Assembly (NCBI GenBank): GCA_027352645.1
Contig: DAIEIL010000166.1
Span: 1 to 6,120, forward strand
Length of the DNA: 6,120 nt
Direction of reading: 5' to 3'
Source: Rhodobiaceae bacterium
GTDB taxonomy: Bacteria; Pseudomonadota; Alphaproteobacteria; Parvibaculales; Parvibaculaceae
Below, piece after piece: positions 1-6,120 of the stretch (positions are counted from its first letter, which is position 1; each line of letters begins with the position of its first letter). The notes beneath the pieces were generated by a model that ran no database searches, was not told where the DNA came from, and worked only from the letters and a program-made list of their open reading frames with translations. The translations under genes were made by a program, and so were the position numbers.

Positions 1-1196
1 CCATGGAAGGCCCGACCCCGGTCTCCGCCCTTATTCACGCGGCGACCATGGTCACCGCGGGCGTCTTCCTCGTCGCGCGTTGCTCGCCGATCTTCGAATT
101 CTCCGAGACGGCCCTCACCGTCGTGACCTTCATCGGCGCGACGACGGCCTTCTTCGCGGCGACGGTCGGCCTCGTTCAGAACGACATCAAGCGCGTCATC
201 GCCTATTCGACCTGTTCGCAGCTCGGCTACATGTTCGCCGCGCTCGGCGTCGGGGCCTATGAAGTTGCGATGTTCCATCTCTTCACGCATGCCTTTTTCA
301 AGGCGCTGCTGTTCCTCGGCTCGGGCTCCGTCATTCACGCGATGGATGGCGAGCAGGACATGCGCAAGATGGGTGGGCTCTACAAGCTCGTGCCCGCGAC
401 CTATGCGATGATGCTCATCGGTACGCTGGCGTTGACGGGCTTCCCCTTCACGGCGGGCTATTTCTCGAAGGACGCGATCATCGAGGCGACCTTTGCGGGC
501 CACAATCCGGTGCATATGTATGCCTTCGGCATGACGGTCTTCGCCGCCTTCCTGACGTCCTTCTATTCCTGGCGTCTGGTGTTCATGACGTTCCACGGCA
601 CGTCGCGCGCCGATCATCATACGCTTGAGCATGCGCATGAATCGCCGCTCGTCATGCTGGTGCCGCTCATCGTGCTCGCCATCGGCGCGCTCGGTGCAGG
701 CATCGCCTTCAAGCATTACTTCATCGGCGAGGGCCATGAGGCGTTCTGGCTGGAAGCGATCTATCGGGGCACGGCGAACCACATCATGCACGCCATGCAC
801 GAAGTGCCGGAATGGGCGGCCAACCTGCCCACGGTGATGATGGCGCTCGGCTTCTCGCTCTCCTGGTACTTCTATATCGCGCGTCCCGACCTGCCGGTCG
901 AACTTGCCCGCACGCAGGCGCCGCTCTACAGGTTCCTGCTGAACAAGTGGTATTTCGACGAGCTTTACGACTGGATCTTCGTGAAGCCGGCCTTCTGGAT
1001 CGGCCGCACCTTCTGGAAGTTCGGCGATGGACGCATTATCGACGGCATCGGGCCTGACGGCGTGGCGGCCCGCGTCATCGACGTGACGCGTGGTGTCGTG
1101 CGCCTCCAGACCGGATACGTTTATCACTACGCCTTCGCAATGCTGCTCGGCGTCGCGGCGTTGGCGACCTACTTCATGCTCGGGGGCGTCCACTGA
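1..1196 (+). CDS. nuoL: NADH-quinone oxidoreductase subunit L, 5'-truncated (complex I, antiporter-like)
   Basis: This is the C-terminal part (397 residues seen) of the largest antiporter-like subunit of complex I, which helps couple quinone reduction to proton pumping in the inner membrane. The ATG at 3 is internal: the family reads D-A-M-E/A-G-P-T-P-V-S here, and NuoL is usually about 610-700 residues, so some 220 or more residues lie upstream. Bases 1-2 end the preceding codon. Numbering from that Met, the visible channel residues are His12 (SALIHAAT), His92, His96 and Lys100 (FHLFTHAFFKALLFL), and Lys156-Asp157 (GYFSKD). They match E. coli His254, His334, His338, Lys342 and Lys399-Asp400 in near-identical spacing. 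QNDIKRVIAYST at 59-70 is the proton_antipo_M core motif. Near the C-terminus, NKWYFDELYDWIFVKPAFW begins the region of the long lateral helix, followed by a final membrane segment ending in FMLGGVH. A His-rich loop (DHHTLEHAHESP) looks like lineage variation. The stop overlaps the nuoM start. Confidence 0.97.
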   Translation, partial: MEGPTPVSALIHAATMVTAGVFLVARCSPIFEFSETALTVVTFIGATTAFFAATVGLVQNDIKRVIAYSTCSQLGYMFAALGVGAYEVAMFHLFTHAFFKALLFLGSGSVIHAMDGEQDMRKMGGLYKLVPATYAMMLIGTLALTGFPFTAGYFSKDAIIEATFAGHNPVHMYAFGMTVFAAFLTSFYSWRLVFMTFHGTSRADHHTLEHAHESPLVMLVPLIVLAIGALGAGIAFKHYFIGEGHEAFWLEAIYRGTANHIMHAMHEVPEWAANLPTVMMALGFSLSWYFYIARPDLPVELARTQAPLYRFLLNKWYFDELYDWIFVKPAFWIGRTFWKFGDGRIIDGIGPDGVAARVIDVTRGVVRLQTGYVYHYAFAMLLGVAALATYFMLGGVH

Positions 1197-1198
1197 TG
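1194..1198 (+). other. Stop/start overlap TGATG joining nuoL and nuoM
   Basis: The nuoL stop TGA (1194-1196) shares its last base with the nuoM ATG (1196-1198), an arrangement usually associated with translational coupling. A weak G-rich stretch (GGGGG, 1182-1186) lies 9 bases upstream of the ATG and could serve as the ribosome binding site. A second in-frame ATG at 1202 is a possible alternative start and would remove only two residues. Confidence 0.75.
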
Positions 1199-2749
1199 TC
1201 GATGATCAACGACGGAAACATCCTGTCGCTCGTAACCTTCCTGCCGGTGGTGGGCGCGCTGCTCATCCTCCTGTTTAGGGGAGACGAGGCGACTGTTGCG
1301 CGCAACGCCCGTTACGCTGCGCTCTGGACGACGCTCCTCACCTTCGCGCTGTCGCTCTACATCTGGTGGCACTTCGACGCCTCGACGGCGTCCTTCCAGT
1401 TCGTCCAGAAGTTCGACTGGCTTGGTGGCGCTATCAGCTATCACATGGGTGTCGATGGCATTTCGATGCTGTTCGTCATCCTGACCACCTTCCTGATGCC
1501 GGCCTGCATTCTCGCGAGCTGGAACTCGATCAACACGCGCGTGCGCGAATACATGATCGCGTTCCTCATTCTCGAGACGCTCATGATCGGCGTGTTCTGC
1601 GCGCTTGATCTCGTCCTCTTCTATCTTTTCTTCGAGGGCGGCCTGATCCCGATGTTCCTCATCATCGGCGTCTGGGGCGGCAAGCGGCGCATCTATGCGA
1701 GCTTCAAGTTCTTCCTCTATACGCTGCTCGGTTCGGTGCTCATGCTCCTCGCCATCATGGCGATGTATTGGGACGCAGGCACGACCGATATCCCGACGCT
1801 GCTGGCGCATGACTTCTCGTCGAGCATGCAGACCTGGCTGTGGCTCGCCTTCTTCGCCTCCTTCGCGGTGAAGATGCCGATGTGGCCGGTCCATACCTGG
1901 CTGCCGGACGCGCACGTGGAAGCGCCGACGGCGGGCTCGGTCATCCTCGCTGGCATCATGCTGAAGATGGGCGGCTATGGTTTCCTGCGCTTCTCGTTGC
2001 CGATGTTCCCGGTGGCGTCCGCCGATTTCGCGCCGCTGATCTTCGCCTTGAGTGTCATTGCCGTCGTCTACACCTCGCTCGTCGCGCTGGTGCAGGAAGA
2101 CATCAAGAAGCTCATCGCCTATTCGTCGATCGCGCATATGGGCTTCGTCACCATGGGCATCTTCGCGGCGACGCAGCAGGGCGTGCAGGGCGGTATCTTC
2201 CAGATGCTCTCGCATGGCTGGGTTTCGGGTGCGCTCTTCCTCTGTGTCGGCGTGATCTATGATCGGCTGCACACGCGCGAGATCGCGGCCTATGGCGGCC
2301 TCGTCAATCGCATGCCGCTCTACGCTGTCGCCTTCCTGATCTTCACTATGGCGAATGTCGGTCTGCCAGGAACCAGCGGGTTCGTCGGCGAGTTCCTGAC
2401 GCTCGTCGGCACCTTCAAGGTCAACACCTGGGTGGCGTTCATCGCCTCCACCGGCGTGATCCTGTCGGCGGCCTATGCGCTCTATCTCTATCGCCGGGTC
2501 GTCTTCGGCGCGCTGGAGAAGGACACGCTCAAGAACATTCTCGACCTCAATATGCGCGAGGTCGTGACGCTGTTGCCGCTCATCGCGGCGACCATCTTCT
2601 TCGGCGTTTATCCGTCGCCCGTCTTCGACGTGACGGCGGTCTCCGTCGAACACCTCATTGCCAACTACACCGCCGCCGTCGAGGCGCATCGGGTGGCTGA
2701 AGCGGGCCGAACGGCGCTCGACGCCCTGCACCTTATCGCTACGCGCTAG
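1196..2749 (+). CDS. nuoM: NADH-quinone oxidoreductase subunit M (complex I, antiporter-like)
   Basis: This is a complete 517-residue proton-channel subunit of complex I (E. coli NuoM is about 509), with about 14 hydrophobic membrane segments expected and a proton_antipo_M core. Channel residues are in place: Glu147 (FYLFFEGG), Lys226 (FAVKMPMWPVHTWLPDAH), Lys257 (GIMLKMGGYG) and Glu399 (SGFVGEF). They correspond to E. coli Glu144, Lys234, Lys265 and Glu407, and the 226-257-399 spacing matches exactly. QEDIKKLIAYSSIAHMGF begins at residue 300. These features separate NuoM from NuoL and from Mrp antiporter subunits, and the position between nuoL and nuoN agrees. The start at 1196 overlaps the nuoL stop and gives a short polar head before the first membrane segment (LVTFLPVVGALLILL). 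The C-terminus ends in a roughly 30-residue Ala-rich, mostly polar tail beyond the last membrane helix. The gene ends in TAG, 15 bases before nuoN. No lesion is seen. Confidence 0.98.
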   Translation: MSMINDGNILSLVTFLPVVGALLILLFRGDEATVARNARYAALWTTLLTFALSLYIWWHFDASTASFQFVQKFDWLGGAISYHMGVDGISMLFVILTTFLMPACILASWNSINTRVREYMIAFLILETLMIGVFCALDLVLFYLFFEGGLIPMFLIIGVWGGKRRIYASFKFFLYTLLGSVLMLLAIMAMYWDAGTTDIPTLLAHDFSSSMQTWLWLAFFASFAVKMPMWPVHTWLPDAHVEAPTAGSVILAGIMLKMGGYGFLRFSLPMFPVASADFAPLIFALSVIAVVYTSLVALVQEDIKKLIAYSSIAHMGFVTMGIFAATQQGVQGGIFQMLSHGWVSGALFLCVGVIYDRLHTREIAAYGGLVNRMPLYAVAFLIFTMANVGLPGTSGFVGEFLTLVGTFKVNTWVAFIASTGVILSAAYALYLYRRVVFGALEKDTLKNILDLNMREVVTLLPLIAATIFFGVYPSPVFDVTAVSVEHLIANYTAAVEAHRVAEAGRTALDALHLIATR

Positions 2750-2752
2750 AAC

Positions 2753-2756
2753 GGGA
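2753..2756 (+). promoter_or_regulatory. Possible ribosome binding site for nuoN (GGGA)
   Basis: GGGA lies 8 bases before the ATG at 2765, in the 15-base gap after the nuoM stop. It is only a partial Shine-Dalgarno match, but it is well placed and supports 2765 as the start. No other candidate is seen in the gap. Confidence 0.4.
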
Positions 2757-2764
2757 TCACTTCG

Positions 2765-4216
2765 ATGGAAACCGCCGCTTCGACACTTCCGGCCTTCGGA
2801 CCCGCTCTGCCAGAGATCGCTCTGGCGGTCGGCGCGCTGCTCCTGCTTCTCGTCGGTGCCTTCCGCAAGGTGAGCCCGACGCGCGGCATTTCCTGGGCGG
2901 TGGTGGCTCTCTTCGCGCTCGTCGCGGTGCTGGTGGCCGGGCAGGGCGACAATCATGCGGCCACCTTCGGCGGCATGTTTGTGATCGACCCGTTCACGCG
3001 CTTCATCAAGTTGCTGGTTCTGCTCGCCGCAGCGCTCTCGGTCATCATGTCGGTGACCTTTATCCGCCGCGAGAACATGGATCGCTTCGAGTTCCCCATT
3101 CTCATCGCGCTTGCTGCCCTCGGCATGATCATGATGGTCTCGTCGAACAGCCTGATCGCGCTCTATCTTGGCCTCGAACTCCAGAGCCTCAGCATCTACG
3201 TGATTGCGGCCTTCAATCGCGACAGCGCGCGCTCGAGCGAAGCGGGCCTGAAATATTTCGTGCTCGGCGCGCTTTCTTCCGGGCTTCTGCTTTACGGCAG
3301 CTCGCTGGTCTATGGCTTTACGGGCAGCGTGGACTACCAGACCATCGCCGCCGCCATCAGCACGGGCCATCCCTCGGTCGGTCTCATCTTCGGCCTCGTC
3401 TTCATCCTGGCCGCGCTTGCGTTCAAGATTTCGGCGGTGCCTTTCCACATGTGGACGCCGGACGTCTATGAAGGCGCCCCGACGCCTGTGACGGCGCTCA
3501 TGGCCAGCGCGCCGAAGGTCGCCGCCATGGCGCTCATCATTCGCGTGCTCTTCACGGCCTTCCCCGGCATCACGCCGGAATGGAAGCAGATCATCGTCTT
3601 CGTTTCGATCGCCTCCATGGTGCTCGGCGCCTTCGCCGCCATCGGCCAGAGCAACATCAAGCGTCTGATGGCCTACAGCTCCATCGGCCATATGGGCTAT
3701 GTGCTGGTCGGTGTCGCGGCGGGAACGGTGGAAGGTCTTCGTGGCGTTCTGATCTATCTCGCGATCTATGTCGTGATGAATGCGGGCGTCTTCTGCGTCA
3801 TCCTCGGCATGCGCCGCGCCGGTGAGCAGGTCGAGAATATCGCGGATCTGGCCGGTCTTTCGCGCAGCCGCCCCATGGTCGCCTTCCTGCTTGCCATGCT
3901 GATGTTCTCGCTCGCGGGCATTCCGCCGCTGGCCGGTTTCTTCGCGAAGTTCTACGTCTTCATGGCGGCGATCAAGGCGAACCTCTACCTGCTCTCGGTC
4001 ATCGGCGTTCTGTCGAGCGTGGTTGGCGCCTATTACTATCTCCGCATCGTCAAGGTGATGTATTTCGACGAGCCTGCGCCGGCTCTCGAAGCGCCCCTGT
4101 CGCGCGAGTTGAGCGTCGTGCTCGGCCTTTCGGGGCTCTTCACGCTCTTTTTCTTCGTCTATCCCGCGCCGCTCATTGAGGGCGCGCAGGCCGCGGCCGC
4201 CGCGCTGCTGCCCTGA
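2765..4216 (+). CDS. nuoN: NADH-quinone oxidoreductase subunit N (complex I, antiporter-like)
   Basis: This is a complete 483-residue subunit, the third antiporter-like channel of complex I and the one nearest the quinone-reducing end (E. coli NuoN is about 485). Key charged residues are Glu138 (YLGLELQSLSIYV), Lys221 (AFKISAVPFHMWTPDVYEGA), Lys251 (SAPKVAAMALI) and Lys395 (AGFFAKFYVF). They agree with E. coli Glu133, Lys217, Lys247 and Lys395. Lysine in the last position, in place of the NuoM glutamate, together with the MWTPDVYEGAPTPVTA signature, identifies NuoN. GQSNIKRLMAYSSIGHMGYV, starting near residue 294, is the shared antiporter core motif. About 14 membrane segments are expected. 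The ATG at 2765 gives a normal N-terminus (polar stretch, then PALPEIALAVGALLLLLVGAF). The TGA stop lies only 3 bases before birA. It is intact and typical. Confidence 0.98.
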   Translation: METAASTLPAFGPALPEIALAVGALLLLLVGAFRKVSPTRGISWAVVALFALVAVLVAGQGDNHAATFGGMFVIDPFTRFIKLLVLLAAALSVIMSVTFIRRENMDRFEFPILIALAALGMIMMVSSNSLIALYLGLELQSLSIYVIAAFNRDSARSSEAGLKYFVLGALSSGLLLYGSSLVYGFTGSVDYQTIAAAISTGHPSVGLIFGLVFILAALAFKISAVPFHMWTPDVYEGAPTPVTALMASAPKVAAMALIIRVLFTAFPGITPEWKQIIVFVSIASMVLGAFAAIGQSNIKRLMAYSSIGHMGYVLVGVAAGTVEGLRGVLIYLAIYVVMNAGVFCVILGMRRAGEQVENIADLAGLSRSRPMVAFLLAMLMFSLAGIPPLAGFFAKFYVFMAAIKANLYLLSVIGVLSSVVGAYYYLRIVKVMYFDEPAPALEAPLSRELSVVLGLSGLFTLFFFVYPAPLIEGAQAAAAALLP

Positions 4217-4219
4217 TCC

Positions 4220-4990
4220 ATGGCACCCTCGCTTCCCGCCGGCGTTTCGCTCCGCGCTTTCGCGGAAATCGACAGCACCAATGAGGAAGCGAAGCGCCTC
4301 GGTGAGGCAGGCGAGGCGGGGCCTCTCTGGATAACGGCTGAGCGCCAGACGGCGGGCCGCGGGCGGCGCGGCCGCGAATGGGTGTCCCCCAGCGGCAATT
4401 TCATGGGGACGCTCCTGCTGCATCCGCAGGCGACCCCGCGAAAGGCCGCGGAGCTCTCCTTCGTCGCCGCCCTTGCCGTGCATGATGCCGTCGATGGGCT
4501 TCTGCCTCCGGGACTGCGGGCCGGGCTCAAGCTCAAATGGCCTAACGATCTTCTGCATGACGGGAAGAAGCTCGCGGGCATCCTGCTCGAATCCTCAGGG
4601 ATTGCGGGTGGGGAGATCGCCTGGCTGGCGATCGGCATCGGGATCAATCTCGCTCAATTCCCTGAAGGCGTGGAATATCCGGCGACCTCGCTTGCCGCAC
4701 TCGGCGTCGCCGATGTTACGCCCGAGGACGCGCTCGAGCGTCTTGCCGCCGCGTTCGACCGTCGGCTGCAGCAGTGGCGCGACGTGCAGGGTTTCGCCGC
4801 GATCCGCGAGGCGTGGCTCGCCCGGGCTGCGGGGCTCGGCGGGCCCATTACGGTGCGGCTGGCGGACGAGACCTTCGACGGCGTATTCGTTGGTCTGGCG
4901 CCGGACGGGGCGCTGGAAGTGCGCACGGCGACCGGCGAGATGCGGCAGATTTCCGCGGGAGATGTATTCTTTCGCTCCGGCCCGCGCTAG
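4220..4990 (+). CDS. birA: Biotin--[acetyl-CoA-carboxylase] ligase, short form without HTH domain
   Basis: This 256-residue cytoplasmic enzyme activates biotin with ATP to biotinyl-AMP and attaches it to the acceptor lysine of biotin carboxyl carrier domains, such as that of acetyl-CoA carboxylase. Visible motifs are DSTNEEAKRL (18-27), the biotinyl-AMP loop GRGRRGREW (46-54), KLKWPNDLL (104-112), KKLAGILLES with Lys117 equivalent to E. coli Lys183, and IGIGINL (138-144). A small C-terminal beta domain follows (about 207-250, ending ISAGDVFF). E. coli BirA has about 321 residues; the missing part is the N-terminal winged helix, so this protein should not repress biotin genes as E. coli BirA does. 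The ATG at 4220, 3 bases after the nuoN stop, is the natural start: the catalytic domain begins almost at once. No clear Shine-Dalgarno is seen, so translation may depend on ribosomes finishing nuoN. It ends in TAG, 9 bases before rnj. Confidence 0.95.
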   Translation: MAPSLPAGVSLRAFAEIDSTNEEAKRLGEAGEAGPLWITAERQTAGRGRRGREWVSPSGNFMGTLLLHPQATPRKAAELSFVAALAVHDAVDGLLPPGLRAGLKLKWPNDLLHDGKKLAGILLESSGIAGGEIAWLAIGIGINLAQFPEGVEYPATSLAALGVADVTPEDALERLAAAFDRRLQQWRDVQGFAAIREAWLARAAGLGGPITVRLADETFDGVFVGLAPDGALEVRTATGEMRQISAGDVFFRSGPR

Positions 4991-4999
4991 TTTGCTGGC

Positions 5000-6120
5000 A
5001 TGACTTCAAATGTGAGCGCGAACCCCAACGACGAACTCGTCTTCCTGCCGCTCGGCGGCTCGGGCGAGATCGGCATGAATCTCAACGTCTATGGCTATGG
5101 TCCGGCTGATGACCGCCAGTGGATCGTTGTAGATCTCGGCGTGACCTTCGGCGATGACCGCACGCCTGGCGTCGACCTCATCATGCCGGATCCCGCTTTT
5201 CTCGAAGATCGCCGCGACGAGATCATCGCCATCGTGCTCACACATGCGCATGAGGACCATATCGGCGCGGTGGCGCATCTGTGGCCGCAATTGCGCTGCC
5301 CGGTCTATGTGACGCCGTTTGCCGCCGCGGTGCTGCGCCGCAAGCTGGCCGAGGCGCAGCTGCTGAACCAGGTGAAGATCACCGTGGTGCCGCCCGGCGG
5401 CGCGTTCGAGCTCGCGCCGTTCTCGCTGCGCTTCCTGCGGCTCGCCCACTCCATCCCGGAATCCCAGGCGCTGGTGGTGCGCACGCCGGCCGGGCTGGTG
5501 GTGCATACCGGGGACTGGAAGCTCGACCCCGAGCCCCTGGTGGGGCCGCCGACCGATGAGGCCGCCTTCGCTGCCCTTGGCGAGGAGGGGGTGCTGGCGC
5601 TGGTGTGCGATTCCACCAATGCGATGGTGGAAGGCCACTCGGGCAGCGAGGCGGAGGTGCGGCGCAGCCTCTCGGTGCTGATCCGCGGCCTGCGCGGGCG
5701 GGTGGCGGTGACCTGTTTCGCCAGCAACGTGGCGCGGGTGGAAACCATCGCCATGGCCGCGCGCGACGCCGGGCGCAGCGTCGCCATGGTCGGCCGCAGC
5801 CTGCGCAACCTGGACGCGGCGGCGCGCGAATGCGGCTATCTGCGCGACATTCCGCCGTTCCTGAGCGAGGACGACGCGGACGACGTCGCGGACGACAATC
5901 TGCTGATCCTGATCACCGGCAGCCAGGGCGAGCCGCGCTCGGCGCTGGCCCGGGTGGCGATGGACACCCATCCCCGCATCGTGCTGGGCGAAGGGGACAC
6001 GGTGATCTTTTCGTCGCGCATGATCCCCGGCAACGAACGCCCGATCGGCACCGTGCAGGACAATCTGGTCCGCCGCGGCGTGAACGTGATGACCGATGCC
6101 GATCATTTCGTGCATGTCTC
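5000..6120 (+). CDS. rnj: Ribonuclease J (metallo-beta-lactamase/beta-CASP), 3'-truncated
   Basis: RNase J is a zinc-dependent 5'-3' exo- and endoribonuclease; in alphaproteobacteria it acts in rRNA 5'-end maturation and RNA turnover. The window holds 373 codons plus two bases of the next, of a usual length near 550. After a short head comes ELVFLPLGGSGEIGMN, the typical RNase J opening. The metal-binding motif THAHEDHIGA gives His82, His84, Asp86 and His87; further ligands are His150 (LAHSIPES) and Asp172 (HTGDWKLD). The beta-CASP part begins near CDSTNAMVEG (203-212) and includes FASNVARVET, TGSQGEPRSAL and FSSRMIPGNE. The reading stops at HFVHVS, just before the expected GHP. The ATG at 5000 is 9 bases after the birA stop and in the same frame; no good Shine-Dalgarno is seen. 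Codon use changes abruptly near 5280-5320 (see findings), but the reading frame and all motifs stay intact. Confidence 0.95.
   Translation, partial: MTSNVSANPNDELVFLPLGGSGEIGMNLNVYGYGPADDRQWIVVDLGVTFGDDRTPGVDLIMPDPAFLEDRRDEIIAIVLTHAHEDHIGAVAHLWPQLRCPVYVTPFAAAVLRRKLAEAQLLNQVKITVVPPGGAFELAPFSLRFLRLAHSIPESQALVVRTPAGLVVHTGDWKLDPEPLVGPPTDEAAFAALGEEGVLALVCDSTNAMVEGHSGSEAEVRRSLSVLIRGLRGRVAVTCFASNVARVETIAMAARDAGRSVAMVGRSLRNLDAAARECGYLRDIPPFLSEDDADDVADDNLLILITGSQGEPRSALARVAMDTHPRIVLGEGDTVIFSSRMIPGNERPIGTVQDNLVRRGVNVMTDADHFVHV

Noticed and set aside
3..5. The ATG at position 3 as the true start of a short antiporter gene
   Set aside because: The protein begins in the middle of the conserved antiporter core, at the internal DAMEGPTPVSALIH segment of NuoL, so the gene is cut by the window edge and not truncated in the genome.
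603..810. Histidine-rich loops in NuoL (DHHTLEHAHESP and HIMHAMHEVPEW) as a possible metal-binding site
   Set aside because: The histidines sit in extramembrane loops near the variable C-terminal part of NuoL, where such clusters are common in alphaproteobacteria. No defined metal motif is visible.
1169..4558. A 1129-codon open frame on the minus strand, antisense to nuoM, nuoN and part of birA
   Set aside because: It is rich in Arg, His, Asp, Glu and Gln with no recognisable domain, as expected when the complement of GC-rich membrane-protein codons is read. The + strand holds clear, complete, conserved genes over the same span. Its length only reflects the scarcity of stops in that frame.
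4983..5020. Inverted repeat CGCGCT / AGCGCG flanking the rnj start codon
   Set aside because: The stem is only 6 bp with a loop of 26 bases in GC-rich DNA, so a chance match is likely. It has no U-run and does not look like a terminator or a known riboswitch.
5006..6115. A 369-codon open frame on the minus strand opposite rnj
   Set aside because: It has a similar His/Arg/Ala/Gln-rich shadow composition and no motif, while the + strand frame shows the full set of RNase J metal-binding motifs.

Overview
The window looks like ordinary chromosome from a high-GC alphaproteobacterium, probably of the Hyphomicrobiales or a related order. This placement rests on the gene order (end of the nuo operon, then birA, then an RNase J gene) and on protein style; no database search was possible. 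All recognised genes are on the + strand, and coding sequence fills almost the whole window.

Layout: the 3' part of nuoL (1-1196, start cut off by the window edge), nuoM (1196-2749), nuoN (2765-4216), birA (4220-4990), and the 5' two thirds of an RNase J gene, rnj (5000-6120, cut off by the window edge). The junctions are a 1-base overlap (TGATG) between nuoL and nuoM, 15 bases between nuoM and nuoN, 3 bases between nuoN and birA, and 9 bases between birA and rnj. I see no terminator or convincing promoter in these gaps, so the five genes are most simply read as one transcript. No stretch of 300 bases lacks a gene. I see no RNA gene, mobile element, CRISPR array or repeat array.

NuoL, NuoM and NuoN are the three antiporter-like membrane subunits of respiratory complex I (NADH:ubiquinone oxidoreductase). 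Each retains the charged residues expected of its proton channel. BirA is a short biotin-protein ligase with no DNA-binding domain, and RNase J is a metallo-beta-lactamase/beta-CASP ribonuclease. These last two have no biochemical link to complex I; the linkage is a conserved alphaproteobacterial neighbourhood and not a functional pathway.

I found no undescribed system. The observation most worth a second look is a sharp change in codon use inside rnj near positions 5280-5320. Third-position GC rises from roughly 73% to roughly 91% by hand count, and leucine codons switch from mostly CTC to mostly CTG. This suggests either intragenic recombination or a chimeric assembly join.
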